DNA of 64,000 nt from DATAOG01 sp963840925. Its GTDB lineage: Bacteria > Pseudomonadota > Alphaproteobacteria > Geminicoccales > Geminicoccaceae. The notes beneath the pieces were generated by a model. It ran no database searches. It was not told the origin of the DNA and saw nothing but the letters and a program-made list of their open reading frames with translations. The stretch spans positions 1 to 64,000 of the forward strand of contig CAWJAY010000019.1 in NCBI GenBank assembly GCA_963840925.1. The letters run 5' to 3'. How positions within the stretch are numbered: the stretch's first letter is position 1; each line of letters starts with the position of its first letter. Below are positions 1 to 9,280 of the stretch, one piece after another. The position numbers and the translations under genes are program-made.

Positions 1-137
1 CAGAGATGCGCCACGTCCGCCGCGACCCGCGAGGCCAGGGTGGCGCCAAGCTTGCAGATCGATGCGCCGCTGGCAACCACCTGCGGGCTGCCGCCCGATT
101 GCGCCTTGGCGATAGTTTTTGACACCTGCGGGTACAT
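1..137 (-). CDS. N-terminal part of an unidentified protein, cut by the window edge
   Basis: An open frame starts at an ATG on the minus strand at 137 and runs off the left edge without a stop, giving 45 residues. The composition is plausible for an alpha-helical or Rossmann-like start (SGASICKLGATLASRVAADV), but I do not recognise a family. There is no strong ribosome binding site, only a weak AGG upstream. It would be divergent from the AraC-type regulator that begins just to the right, which is a common arrangement for a regulator and its target. That pairing is inference. Confidence 0.3.
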   Translation of the reverse strand, partial: MYPQVSKTIAKAQSGGSPQVVASGASICKLGATLASRVAADVAHL

Positions 138-182
138 CGGCGCGCCTGTCGCGGTCGCGCAATGACCGTCGCCGGGGAGCCG

Positions 183-1248
183 ATGCGCCAGCCTCGTGGC
201 CCGCGAAGGGTTTCCATGCTCCTCGTCGACGCTGTCTGGGTACGATGGGTGGCGGCCGAGCTCGACCGCGCGGGGCTGCCTACGGCGCAGCTTCTGCGCG
301 AGGTTGGACTCCGCCGTGAGCAGCTGACCAAGCCGGACGCACGCATTCCCTTCGCCGCGCATGTCGGGCTGCTCGAGGCCGCGGCGCGCGCCCTGCACGA
401 GCCGTGCTTCGGGTTTCGCCTGGGCTCAGCCGTCAAGCTGACCGAGACGGGCTTGGTCGGCTACCTCGCTCTCAGCTCGCGCGATCTCCGCGAGGCGTTG
501 CGGAACCTGTGCCGCTACCTCGCACTCCAGACCGAGGGCGCGTGTGCGAGCTGCGCGAGGAGGCCGGGGAGGTGCGGTTGCTCTTCGCCGCGTGGATCCC
601 GTTGGCATGGCCAGCCAGCAGCTCGCGGACTTCGCCGCCACGCGGCTCGTCCGCCACCTCGACGCGCTCACCGGCCATCGCGCGCGGCCCATCCGGGTCG
701 AGCTGCGCCACGAGCCCGCCTGTCCGACCCTGGCTCGACATCTCGGCCTGCCCGTGGCGGTTCACCAGCCGCACAACGCGGTAGTCCTTGACGCCGGCTC
801 GCTGAGCGTGCCGGTGGTCGAGGCCGACGCCCGCCTGCTCGCGATCCTCCAGCGCTACGGCGACGAGCTGCTGGCGCGCCGCCCGCACCAGGGGGACCTC
901 GTGACCAGCGTCGAGCGCTGGATCCTCGAGAACCTCCATACGGGCGAGCTCGGCACACCGGAGTTGGCCCGTGGCCTCGGCATGAGTGCCCGGACGTTGC
1001 GGCGGCGACTGGCCGAGCACGACCTCACGCTGGCGCGCCTGGTCGAGCAGCTGCGGCAGGAGCTGGCAAAGAGGTACCTGGCGGAGGGCGCCTTTTCACT
1101 CGGGCGGATCACCTACCTGCTCGGCTACGGCGATCCTGCCACGTTCACCCGGGCGTTCCGGCGGTGGACCGGGACGACACCGACGAGGTGGCGCGTGGAC
1201 CTGTCGCCCGCCTCGCAGCCGCCGGCATCACCAGCACTCCCGCATTAG
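183..1248 (+). CDS. AraC family transcriptional regulator with arabinose-binding-like domain, two frameshifts
   Basis: The N-terminal two thirds resemble the Arabinose_bd (PF12625) sensor domain of OruR/ArgR-like AraC regulators. The C-terminus carries a complete HTH_18 pair, with the recognition helix around SARTLRRRLAE and the second helix-turn-helix ending in DPATFTRAFRRWTG. The frame changes near 540 and again near 590. Each change is repaired by restoring one G in a GCGGTG context, giving about 355 residues, the usual length. Starts at 162, 183 and 216 are possible. The one at 216 has the best-spaced purine tract (GAAGGG), and 183 lies just after GGGGAG. The ligand and targets are unknown; the divergent gene at the left edge is a possible target. 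Either a pseudogene or, more likely, a sequence error. Confidence 0.8.
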
Positions 1249-1559
1249 GTCGGCCCACTCGCTCCCGCGTCCGACGCAAGAGAATGCCCGCAATCCCGGT
1301 GCTGCCCTCGCGCCGGCTGTGCTGCCGAGGTGATGGCTGGAAATGTCAAGTGATTGGCTGTCGCCGCTAACGACGCGGCGCCGGCGCCCGGCCATGTTCC
1401 GCCTCCTCCAGGGGCGAGCCCGAGATCGCACGGACGCGATGCTGCACCGCAGCTTCGGCCCGTGAGATTGGCCGTTCCGCTGGCCAGCAGGTTTCCTTTG
1501 GGTCCTGGCCGGGGCGCGCCCTGGTCGTCATAGATCTTCTTTGCCAGCAAGGTGTCAGC
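1249..1559. other. Intergenic gap without supported gene
   Basis: This stretch follows the AraC-type gene. It contains open frames on both strands that look like chance frames in G+C-rich DNA. The only local structure I noticed is a self-complementary GGCGCCGGCGCC near 1378-1389, which is not followed by a T tract and is not a convincing terminator. Promoter elements for the small gene at 1560 would lie in the last 60 bases but none are recognisable by eye. Confidence 0.4.
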
Positions 1560-1778
1560 ATGCACGTCCGGATTGCCATCGCCGTCGAGTCCGATCAAAG
1601 GCGATGGATCGCCTACGGCGCCAGCGACACAGCCGATTGCGAAGTCATGGGCACGGTCCGCGACATCGTCGGCGGTCACCCGGCCACGATGTGGCTGGAA
1701 GTGCAGTTGCCGGAGCCGCCGGCCACGGTCCCGGCCCGGATCGAGCTCCACCACCCGAAATGCGCAACTGAAGCGTAG
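1560..1778 (+). CDS. Small hypothetical protein, 72 aa
   Basis: The ATG is preceded by AAGGTG at a spacing of about six bases, a reasonable ribosome binding site. The product (MHVRIAIAVES at the start, then VMGTVRDIVGGHPATMWLEVQ) has alternating hydrophobic residues that predict beta strands and a balanced composition, unlike the arginine- and proline-rich shadow frames nearby. There is no signal peptide or membrane segment. I do not recognise a family. It stands alone between an AraC regulator and a CocE-like hydrolase. An antisense open frame covers the same bases but looks less protein-like. Confidence 0.5.
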   Translation: MHVRIAIAVESDQRRWIAYGASDTADCEVMGTVRDIVGGHPATMWLEVQLPEPPATVPARIELHHPKCATEA

Positions 1779-2007
1779 GGCAGGGCGGTCGCCTGACCCG
1801 CGCGGCGGCGCAGCACTTCGAACTTGCCGCCGCCCCCTCTCCTCGCCCATCCCGGCTTCGAACGTCGCTTGCCCGCGACCTTCTGCGCGCTGGTGCCGAA
1901 GCCTTCGCGAGCCCGAACGTGGCTGCGGGACTGGCTTTCCAGAATTCGCGGCCGCGGGCGTATACCCTGGATTTGACACCAGGATTGGGCGGTTAGCAGG
2001 CGCGCGG

Positions 2008-4026
2008 ATGAACGCAACCGAGCTGGACGCGATCGAGGACATCGAGAACGTCTGGATTCCGATGTCGGACGGCTGCCGGATCGCGGCCCGGATCTGGCTG
2101 CCCAAGGCCGCCGGGGCCAGGCCGGTGCCGGCGATTCTCGAGTACATCCCCTACCGCAAACGCGACTTCATGCGGGCGCGGGACGAGCCGATCCACCGGT
2201 ATTTCGCCCACGCCGGCTATGCCGCGGTCCGCGTTGATCTCCGGGGCTCCGGCAATTCCGACGGCATTCTGCTCGACGAGTACACCCGCCAGGAGCAGGA
2301 CGACGCGCTCGAGATCATCGCCTGGATCGCAGGCCAGGCCTGGTGCACCGGCGCCATCGGGATGATGGGGATCTCCTGGGGCGGCTTCAATGCGCTCCAG
2401 GTCGCGGCGCGGCAGCCGCCGGCGCTGAAGGCGATCATCACGCTGTGCTCGACCGACGACCGCTACGCCGACGACGCCCACTACATGGGCGGCTGCCTGC
2501 TCAACGAGAACCTGCAGTGGGGCTCGGTCCTGCTCGCGCACTGCGCCTATCCGCCCGACCCCAAGATCGTCGGCCCCCGCTGGCGCGAGATGTGGCGGCA
2601 GCGGCTCGAGGATCTGGTGCCGTTCCCAGCACTCTGGCTGCAGCATCAGTGGCGCGACGAGTTCTGGCGCCACGGCTCGATCTGCGAGCACTACGGCGCG
2701 ATCAGGTGCGCGGTCTATGCGATCGGCGGCTGGGCGGACGGTTATTCCAACGCCGTGCCACGCCTGCTCCAAGGCCTCACCTGCCCGAAGAAGGGCTTGG
2801 TCGGGCCCTGGGCGCATCGGTTCCCGCACAATGGCGTGCCCGGGCCGGCGATCGGGTTCCTCCAGGAAGCCGTGCGCTGGTGGGACCACTGGCTCAAGGG
2901 CGTCGAGACCGGGATCATGGCCGAGCCCGCCTATCGGGTCTGGATGCAGGAGAGCGTCGATCCGCAGCCCTACTATGAGGAGCGGCCGGGACGCTGGGTC
3001 GCCGAGGCCGCCTGGCCCTCGCCGCGGACCAAGAAGCGGCGCCTGTTCCTGAACCCGGGCCGGCTGGAGCCGGTCCCGACCCAGCCGGTGCTGCTGGCGT
3101 TCTCCTCGCCCCAGACGACCGGGCTCATGGCCGGGGAATGGTGCGCGTTCGGCGCCGAAGGCGAGATGCCGCTCGAGCAGCGCCCGGACGACGGCCGCTC
3201 GCTGACCTTCGACACCGATCGGCTGCCGGAGCGGGTCGAGATTCTGGGCGCTCCGGTGGTCGAGCTCGACCTCGCGGCCGACGAGCCGGACGCGCTGCTG
3301 GCGGTCCGCCTCAACGACGTCCAGGCGGACGGCACCTCGACGCTGGTCACCTACGGCCTGCTCAACCTCACCCATCGGGACGGCCATCGAGCGCCGGCGC
3401 CGCTCGAGCCCGGCGTCTTCAACCGCATCCGGGTCCAGCTCAACGACATCGGGTACGCGTTTGCCGCCGGCCATCGGCTGCGGCTGGCGCTGTCCTCGAG
3501 CTACTGGCCGATCGCCTGGCCATCGCCGGCCGCGGTCGTGCTCACCGTGCGCACCGGCAAGAGCGCGCTCTATCTGCCGGTGCGGCCGCCGTCGGCCGAC
3601 GACCGGCGGCTGCGGCCGTTCGAGCCGCCGGCGGCCGCGCCCGGGGTCCGTCATCAGCGCCTGCGCGAGTTGCCGCTGCGGCGCACGATCGAGCTCGATC
3701 TGGCGACCCACGCGACCGTCTACACGCTCCAGGCCGGCGACTTCGGTGCCGAGCACGCCCGCATCGAGCCGATCGACATGGACTTCGGCCACAGCTTCCT
3801 CAAACGCCATCGGATCTTAGAGTACGACCCGCTGTCCGCCGAGACCGAGATCGAGCAGCAGACCACGCTGCGCCGGTCCGACTGGTCGGTCCGGATCGAG
3901 TGCCGGACCCGTCTGAGCGCGACCCCGACCACGTTCGAGTTCGGCGCCGAGGTCGAGGCGTTCGAAGGCGAGGACCGGTTCGCGCACCGCCAATGGCAGC
4001 TCGCGATCCCCCGCCAGCTGGTCTGA
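2008..4026 (+). CDS. CocE/NonD family hydrolase (X-Pro dipeptidyl-peptidase-like)
   Basis: A serine hydrolase of 672 residues with the CocE/NonD layout: an alpha/beta-hydrolase domain (about 15-300) followed by the jelly-roll X-Pro_dipeptidyl-peptidase C-terminal domain (about 330-560) and an extra beta-rich tail. The catalytic triad is visible as Ser123 in GISWGG, Asp244 in WADGYSN and His270 in GPWAHRFP. Family members cleave esters or acyl-peptides such as cocaine, cephalosporin esters or glutaryl-7-ACA; the natural substrate here is unknown. No signal peptide is seen, so it is probably cytoplasmic. The open frame extends upstream, but the homologous region starts at MNATELDAIEDI, so I start there. 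Convergent with the ATP-grasp gene, seven bases apart. Confidence 0.9.
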   Translation: MNATELDAIEDIENVWIPMSDGCRIAARIWLPKAAGARPVPAILEYIPYRKRDFMRARDEPIHRYFAHAGYAAVRVDLRGSGNSDGILLDEYTRQEQDDALEIIAWIAGQAWCTGAIGMMGISWGGFNALQVAARQPPALKAIITLCSTDDRYADDAHYMGGCLLNENLQWGSVLLAHCAYPPDPKIVGPRWREMWRQRLEDLVPFPALWLQHQWRDEFWRHGSICEHYGAIRCAVYAIGGWADGYSNAVPRLLQGLTCPKKGLVGPWAHRFPHNGVPGPAIGFLQEAVRWWDHWLKGVETGIMAEPAYRVWMQESVDPQPYYEERPGRWVAEAAWPSPRTKKRRLFLNPGRLEPVPTQPVLLAFSSPQTTGLMAGEWCAFGAEGEMPLEQRPDDGRSLTFDTDRLPERVEILGAPVVELDLAADEPDALLAVRLNDVQADGTSTLVTYGLLNLTHRDGHRAPAPLEPGVFNRIRVQLNDIGYAFAAGHRLRLALSSSYWPIAWPSPAAVVLTVRTGKSALYLPVRPPSADDRRLRPFEPPAAAPGVRHQRLRELPLRRTIELDLATHATVYTLQAGDFGAEHARIEPIDMDFGHSFLKRHRILEYDPLSAETEIEQQTTLRRSDWSVRIECRTRLSATPTTFEFGAEVEAFEGEDRFAHRQWQLAIPRQLV

Positions 4027-4032
4027 TCGGCC

Positions 4033-5052
4033 TCAGCCGAGCCCGAGGCGGACGCGCGCCGCGTCCAGGATCATCTTCAGCATGTCCGGATAGCCAATGC
4101 CGGCAAAGCCGGCCATGAAGGCGAGCTTGCCGTCGTTGGCCCAGGCCGGGTTCGGGTTGACCTCGAGCAGCTTGGGCTGGCCGTCTCTGGCGCAGCGGAA
4201 ATCGAAGCGGGCGTAGTCGCGACAGCCCAGCCGCGCGAACAGACGCCGCGCCTGGTCGGCCATGCCGGCCAGCAGCGCCGGATCGGCCTCGGCGCGCTTG
4301 AACTTGATCTGGGTCCAGTACGGCGAATCCGGCAAGACCTTGGATTCGTAGGCCAGGATCGGATTGAGCCCGGCCGGCAGCCGGGAAAAATCGACCTCCA
4401 GCGCCGGCAGCGCGGTAAGCTCGGCCCCGGGATTGCCGATCAGGCCGATGCCGTATTCGGGCCCGGGCAGATACTCCTGGACCAGCAGCGCGCGCCCGGG
4501 CAGCGCGCTTCGCGCCCAGGCGATGTACGCCTCCGCCTCGGCGCCCGAGCGGACCACGGCGTCCTGGCGGATGCCGATACTGCCGTCGGCCTGATTGGGC
4601 TTGATCAGTGCCGGATAGCGGTCGGGCAGCGCCGCCGGCGACGGGTCCGGCCCGAGAAAAACCTCGGCCGGCACCGGGATGTCGAGCGCCGCGGCCAGCA
4701 GGCGCACGACCTGCTTGTCGTAGCAGAGCACCATGCAGGCGGGTGCCGCGCCGCTGTAGGGCACGCCCAGCAGCTCGAGCAGTGCGGGGACGTGCAACTC
4801 CTGGCTCGCGACATTGCCAAAGCCGGTGTCGCAGAAATTGATCACCAGGTCCGGCGGCGCCCGGCGCATGCGCTCGAACAGCGCCGTGTGATCATCGATG
4901 AACTCGAGCCGACAGCCCGCGAACAACTCGAACGCCTGGCGCATCGCCCGGAAGGTCGTGAAATCCTCGTCGTTGTAGCGGTGGTCGCGCTTGGTCAGAT
5001 CGGGCAGGCGGGGATCGCCGGTCAGGACGTCAACGCGCAGCGGACCCGTCAT
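4033..5052 (-). CDS. D-alanine--D-alanine ligase-like ATP-grasp protein
   Basis: A protein of 339 residues with an ATP-grasp fold related to D-Ala-D-Ala ligase. It has a pre-ATP-grasp N-domain with GVPYSGAAP, a Lys-bearing strand PALIKPNQADGSIG that grips ATP, an acceptor region VQEYLPGPEYGIGLIG, and the Mg-binding end LEVNPNPAW. In this subfamily the ligase often acts on amino acids or small peptides rather than D-Ala, so cell-wall function should not be assumed. Its ATG overlaps the stop of xth (ATGA), so the two are translationally coupled and read leftward. The canonical ddl usually sits next to murB and ftsQ, which are absent here; this argues for an accessory ligase. Confidence 0.8.
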   Translation of the reverse strand: MTGPLRVDVLTGDPRLPDLTKRDHRYNDEDFTTFRAMRQAFELFAGCRLEFIDDHTALFERMRRAPPDLVINFCDTGFGNVASQELHVPALLELLGVPYSGAAPACMVLCYDKQVVRLLAAALDIPVPAEVFLGPDPSPAALPDRYPALIKPNQADGSIGIRQDAVVRSGAEAEAYIAWARSALPGRALLVQEYLPGPEYGIGLIGNPGAELTALPALEVDFSRLPAGLNPILAYESKVLPDSPYWTQIKFKRAEADPALLAGMADQARRLFARLGCRDYARFDFRCARDGQPKLLEVNPNPAWANDGKLAFMAGFAGIGYPDMLKMILDAARVRLGLG

Positions 5053-5822
5053 CGCGAGAGCGTGCACCAGACCGGCACGTGGTCGGATGGCGCCTTGGCG
5101 GCGCGCTCCTCGGCGTCGATCGCGGCCGTCTCGAGCCGGTCGACCGCCTGCGGCGACAGCAGCAGATGGTCGATCCGAAGCCCCTGGTTGGCCCGGAAGA
5201 AGCGCCCCTGATAGTCCCACCAGCTGTACGCCCGGGTCCGCGGCTCGACGATCCGGTAGGCGTCGTACAGGCCGAGGTGGAGCAGGGCGCGGAGCTTCGC
5301 GCGCTCGGCCGGGTGGTAGCAGATGGTGCCGTCCAGCACCTGGGGGTCGAAGACGTCGAGCGGGTAGGGACCGACGTTGTAGTCGCCGCCGATCACCAGC
5401 GGTTCTTCATATCTCAGAAGCTCTTCCGCATGAATCCTCAAGCGATCGTAGAAGGCGAGCTTGAACGGGAAGCGGGGCGAGTCGAGCGCGGTGCCGTTCG
5501 GGACGTAGACCGAGGCGACCCGGACGCCGCCGACCACCGCCTCGAGATAGCGTGCCTCCTGGTCCTGAGCGTCGCCGGGCAGGGTCCGGCAGACGTCCTC
5601 GATCGGGCTCTTGGCCAGAATCGCGACGCCGTTGCGCCCGCCCGGCTCGCCGATCACGGCGAGGTTGTAGCCCAGGTCCTCGAGCGGCCCAGCCGGAAAC
5701 TGCTCGGGCGTGACCTTGGTCTCCTGGAGCAGAGCGACGTCCGGCCGCGCCGCCTCGAGCCAGGCCAGCACCCGCGGCAGCCGCGCCCGGATCGAGTTGA
5801 CGTTCCAGGTCGCGATCTTCAT
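5049..5822 (-). CDS. xth: Exodeoxyribonuclease III
   Basis: The main AP endonuclease/3'-5' exonuclease of base excision repair; 257 residues, close to the E. coli length. All endonuclease/exonuclease/phosphatase landmarks are present: Asn7 in MKIATWN, the metal-binding Glu34 in LLQETK, the YVPNG loop, the GGDYNV aspartate/asparagine pair, the WWDYQ segment, RIDHLLLS, and the terminal SDH with His248. It lies 37 bases downstream of erpA on the same strand and overlaps the ATP-grasp gene by four bases. xth next to erpA and dgt is a typical alphaproteobacterial arrangement. Confidence 0.96.
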   Translation of the reverse strand: MKIATWNVNSIRARLPRVLAWLEAARPDVALLQETKVTPEQFPAGPLEDLGYNLAVIGEPGGRNGVAILAKSPIEDVCRTLPGDAQDQEARYLEAVVGGVRVASVYVPNGTALDSPRFPFKLAFYDRLRIHAEELLRYEEPLVIGGDYNVGPYPLDVFDPQVLDGTICYHPAERAKLRALLHLGLYDAYRIVEPRTRAYSWWDYQGRFFRANQGLRIDHLLLSPQAVDRLETAAIDAEERAAKAPSDHVPVWCTLSR

Positions 5823-5859
5823 CGGGACCTGCCGATGCCCGGCCGCTCGCGGCGCAGCC

Positions 5860-6210
5860 TCAGACGGCGAACGAGTTGCCGCAGCCGCAGGACGAGCTGG
5901 CGTTGGGGTTGGTGACCCGGAAATAGGACCCGGTCAGATCCTCGACGTAGTCGACCTCGCAGCCCATCATGTAGAGCAGCGACATGCCGTCGATCACTAC
6001 GCGGGCGCCGTCCCGCTCGACCGCGATGTCGCCGTCCTCGTCGCGATCGTCGAGCGCGAAGCCGTACTGGAAGCCGGAACAGCCGCCGCCGGAGACGCTG
6101 ATCCGGAGCTTCAGGCCGGGCTGTGACTCCTTGCCCAGGATCGCGCCGATCCGCCGGGCAGCGTTCTCGGTGACGCTGAACGGTCCGGGCCGGGCCTTGA
6201 TTTCCGCCAT
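5860..6210 (-). CDS. erpA: A-type iron-sulfur carrier protein (ErpA/IscA family)
   Basis: A carrier that passes Fe-S clusters to apo-enzymes. The 116-residue protein has the three ligand cysteines of the family: Cys44 in GGGCSGFQYGF, and Cys108 and Cys110 in SSCGCGNSF. A GTG nine bases further upstream would add three residues, but the ATG at 6210 has an AGG eight bases before it and gives the usual N-terminus. It is divergent from dgt across about 80 bases, which must hold both promoters. In alphaproteobacteria the copy next to dgt and xth is usually called ErpA; the family alone does not separate ErpA from IscA. Confidence 0.93.
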   Translation of the reverse strand: MAEIKARPGPFSVTENAARRIGAILGKESQPGLKLRISVSGGGCSGFQYGFALDDRDEDGDIAVERDGARVVIDGMSLLYMMGCEVDYVEDLTGSYFRVTNPNASSSCGCGNSFAV

Positions 6211-6292
6211 CGACGACACCTATTGTAGCGCTCGCGACGGGGTCCGGCTTGTCGCTCCCCGCCTCTTGCCAAATGTAGGCAGAGCGATCGTC

Positions 6293-7507
6293 TTGTCAAA
6301 CCGCCGCCTCGGTCTCGAGTGCCAGGTCTACCGGGCGCTGGCGCCCTGGGCGTGCGATCCGGCCCGAAGCCGCGGCCGCCGCCACCTGGAGCCCGAAAGC
6401 GCGCTGCGCAGCCCGTTCCAGCGCGACCGCGACCGGATCGTCCACAGCGGCGCCTTCCGCCGGCTGGAGTACAAGACCCAGGTGTTCGTCAACTACGAAG
6501 GCGACCACTTCCGGACCCGCCTGACCCACACCCTCGAGGTCGCCCAGATCGCCCGCACCGCGGCCCGCGCGCTGGCCCTCGACGAGGACCTCGCGGAAGC
6601 GGTGGCGCTCGCCCACGACCTCGGGCACAGCCCGTTCGGGCACGCCGGCGAGGAGGCGCTCGATGCGGCGCTGGCGCGCTGGGGCGGCTTCGACCACAAC
6701 GCCCAGACGTTGCGCGTGATCACGCTGCTCGAGCGCCGCTACGCCGAGTTCGACGGCCTCAACCTGACCTGGGAGACGCTCGAGGGCGTGGTCAAGCACA
6801 ATGGTCCCTTCGCAGGCGCCTTCCGGGAGCGGGCGGGGGCGGCGCCCGCCTACGTCGCCGCCTATGATGCGCTGCACGACCTCGCACTCGCGAGCCAGCC
6901 CAGCGGCGAGGCGCAGGTCGCGGCGCTTGCCGACGACATCGCCTACACGAGCCACGACCTCGACGACGGCCTGCGCGCCGGACTGTTCGAGCTCCAGCAG
7001 CTGAGCGCGCTGCCGCTGGTCGGCCCGGTGCTCCAGCAACTGCTGGCGCGCTACCCCGGGCTCGAGCCGCAACGGCTGATCCACGAGACGCTCCGGCGCC
7101 TGATCGACGCGCTGGTCACCGACCTGATCGACGAGACGACCGCCCGCCTCGAGGCTCTGCGGCCGGCGGCGGTCGAGGGGATTCGGACTGCTGCTACCCC
7201 GGCGGTTGGATTTTCACCAAAAGTAGAGACTGCGCTGCAAGACTTGCGCCGGTTTCTGCAGACGCACATGTACAGTCACCCCAGGGTCGAGCAGATGGCC
7301 GGCAAGGCGCGTCAAGTGGTTGGAGAGCTGTTCGAAGGCCTGCGCGCCCGGCCGGACTACCTGCCGCCGGACTGGCAGGCGAGGGCGAGCCTCGGCGACG
7401 AGGCCGAGACCGCCCAGACGATCGCCGACTACATCGCCGGCATGACCGACCGCTTCGCGCTCGACGAGTGCCATCGCCTGGCCGAGCGGACGAGCCGCGC
7501 CCGATGA
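6293..7507 (+). CDS. dgt: Deoxyguanosinetriphosphate triphosphohydrolase-like protein
   Basis: An HD-domain dNTP triphosphohydrolase (dNTP to deoxynucleoside plus tripolyphosphate), about 404 residues. The metal site is visible as RLTHTLEV (His near 77), ALAHDLGHSPFGH (HD near 106) and the later DDIAYTSHDLDDG aspartates. The usual opening ACDPARSRGRRH is followed by SPFQRDRDRIVHS. No ATG or GTG lies upstream of the conserved part in frame, so the TTG at 6293 is the most reasonable start, which is somewhat unusual. The stop overlaps the argS ATG (ATGA), coupling the two genes. The short class of bacterial Dgt-like enzymes fits better than the longer E. coli Dgt. Confidence 0.92.
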   Translation: MSNRRLGLECQVYRALAPWACDPARSRGRRHLEPESALRSPFQRDRDRIVHSGAFRRLEYKTQVFVNYEGDHFRTRLTHTLEVAQIARTAARALALDEDLAEAVALAHDLGHSPFGHAGEEALDAALARWGGFDHNAQTLRVITLLERRYAEFDGLNLTWETLEGVVKHNGPFAGAFRERAGAAPAYVAAYDALHDLALASQPSGEAQVAALADDIAYTSHDLDDGLRAGLFELQQLSALPLVGPVLQQLLARYPGLEPQRLIHETLRRLIDALVTDLIDETTARLEALRPAAVEGIRTAATPAVGFSPKVETALQDLRRFLQTHMYSHPRVEQMAGKARQVVGELFEGLRARPDYLPPDWQARASLGDEAETAQTIADYIAGMTDRFALDECHRLAERTSRAR

Positions 7508-9252
7508 ACCTGTTCCGGGAACTCCTGAGCGACGTCGAGGCTGCGGTCGCGGCCTGCCAGCGGGCCGGCGATCTGCCGGCCGGCCTCGCGACCGACCGGA
7601 TCACGGTCGAGCCGCCGCGCGATCCTGAGCACGGCGATGCCGCGACCAACGCCGCCCTGCTGCTGGCCAAGCCCGCCGGCCGGCCGCCGCTCGAGATCGC
7701 CGAGGCGCTGGCCGCACGGCTGCGCGCGCTGCCGAAAGTCGCGAGCGTCGAGATCGCGCGGCCGGGCTTCGTCAACCTGCGCCTGACCGACGATTGCTGG
7801 CGCGCCCAGATCCCGATCATGCTGCGCGCCGGCGGCGCCTACGGCACGGTCGATCTGGGCCACGGGCGCAGCGTCAACGTCGAGTTCTGCTCGGCCAACC
7901 CGAGCGGGCCGCTGCACATCGGCCACGGCCGCGGCACGGTCTATGGCGACGCGCTGGCGAACCTTTTGGCCAAGCTCGGCTGGCGGGTGACCCGCGAATA
8001 TTACGTCAACGACGGCGGCGCCCAGATGGACCGGGTCGCGCGCTCGGTCCACCACCGCTACCTCGCGGCGCTCGGCGAGGCGCCGGCCGTGCCGCCGGAG
8101 GGCTTCTACCCCGGCGACTATCTGATCCCGCTCGCCCGCCAGATCGCCGAGCAGGACGGCCCGCGCTGGCGCGACCGCCCCGAGCGCGACTGGCTGCCGG
8201 TCTTCCGCGAGCGCGCGGTCGACGCGATGCTGACCCTGATCAAGGACGATCTCGCAGCGCTCGGGGTCGAGCACGACGTCTTCACCTCCGAGGCGGCCCT
8301 GATCGGGGCCGGTCGGATCGAGCAGGCCCTGGAGCGGCTGGCGGCCCGCGATCTGGTTTATACCGGCACGCTGCCGCCGCCCAAGGGCAAGCCCAGCGAT
8401 GACTGGGAGCCGGTGCCGCTGCTGCTGTTCCGCGCCAGCGCGTTCGGCGACGACGGCGACCGCCCGCTCAAGAACTCGCGCGGCGAGTGGACCTATCTCG
8501 CCGCCGACCTCGCCTATCATCTGGACAAGATCGAGCGCGGCGCCGTGGAGCTGATCGACGTCTGGGGCGCCGATCACGGCGGCTACGTCAAGCGGCTGCA
8601 GGCGGGCGTCCGCGCGCTGAGCGAGGGGCGGGTCGAGCTCGATGTCAAGATCTGCCAGCTGGTCAACCTGTTGGATGGCGGCCAGCCGCTTCGGATGTCA
8701 AAGCGCGCCGGCCGGATCGTCACGCTCCGCGACGTGGTCGAGGAGGTCGGCAAGGACGTCGTCCGCTTCATCATGCTGACCCGCAAGAACGACGCCGCGT
8801 TGGACTTCGACCTCGCCAGGGTCACCGAGCAATCGCGCGACAATCCCGTATGGTACGTGCAGTACGCCCACGCCCGCATCTGCTCGGTCCAGCGCCATGC
8901 CAGCGAGGCCGGCCTGCCGGGTGGGCCCGAGGCGTTGACCGCGGCCGCGCTGGCGCCGCTGACCGAGGCCGCCGAGCTTGCCCTGATCCGGCAGGCGGCG
9001 GCCTGGCCGCGGGTGCTGGAGGCGGCCGCGCTCCAGCATGAGCCGCATCGGATCGCGTTCTACCTGGGCGATCTGGCCGCGAGCTTCCATGCCCTGTGGA
9101 ATCAGGGTAATGAGCGTCCGGAGCTGCGCTTCCTGCGGCCCGACGCGCCGGCTCTGACCCTGGCCCGCCTGGCGCTGATCGCCGCGGTCCAGGTCGTGCT
9201 CGCCAGCGGTCTCGAGCTGATCGGGGTCCGCCCGGTCGAGCAGCTGATCTGA
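7504..9252 (+). CDS. argS: Arginyl-tRNA synthetase
   Basis: A class I synthetase of 582 residues that charges tRNA-Arg. It shows the N-terminal Arg_tRNA_synt_N domain, the HIGH box as GPLHIGHGRG near residue 136, the KMSKS-like loop RMSKRAGR near 397, and the DALR anticodon-binding domain at the end (NPVWYVQYAHAR through GLELIGVRP). The longer open frame upstream is ruled out because the ATG at 7504 overlaps the dgt stop and gives the conserved beginning MNLFRELL. It is followed 28 bases later by the SPOR protein; argS-SPOR-nagZ is a conserved alphaproteobacterial order. Confidence 0.97.
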   Translation: MNLFRELLSDVEAAVAACQRAGDLPAGLATDRITVEPPRDPEHGDAATNAALLLAKPAGRPPLEIAEALAARLRALPKVASVEIARPGFVNLRLTDDCWRAQIPIMLRAGGAYGTVDLGHGRSVNVEFCSANPSGPLHIGHGRGTVYGDALANLLAKLGWRVTREYYVNDGGAQMDRVARSVHHRYLAALGEAPAVPPEGFYPGDYLIPLARQIAEQDGPRWRDRPERDWLPVFRERAVDAMLTLIKDDLAALGVEHDVFTSEAALIGAGRIEQALERLAARDLVYTGTLPPPKGKPSDDWEPVPLLLFRASAFGDDGDRPLKNSRGEWTYLAADLAYHLDKIERGAVELIDVWGADHGGYVKRLQAGVRALSEGRVELDVKICQLVNLLDGGQPLRMSKRAGRIVTLRDVVEEVGKDVVRFIMLTRKNDAALDFDLARVTEQSRDNPVWYVQYAHARICSVQRHASEAGLPGGPEALTAAALAPLTEAAELALIRQAAAWPRVLEAAALQHEPHRIAFYLGDLAASFHALWNQGNERPELRFLRPDAPALTLARLALIAAVQVVLASGLELIGVRPVEQLI

Positions 9253-9280
9253 TCGTTCGTTTCCTCTGGTAGGTGCTGCC

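Noticed and set aside
1378..1389. Self-complementary GGCGCCGGCGCC as a terminator
   Set aside because: No loop of useful size and no T tract; such words are common by chance at this base composition.
1552..2007. Upstream extension of the CocE/NonD open frame by about 150 residues
   Set aside because: The extra part is Arg/Pro/Ser-rich with no family match and overlaps the better small gene at 1560; homology begins at 2008.
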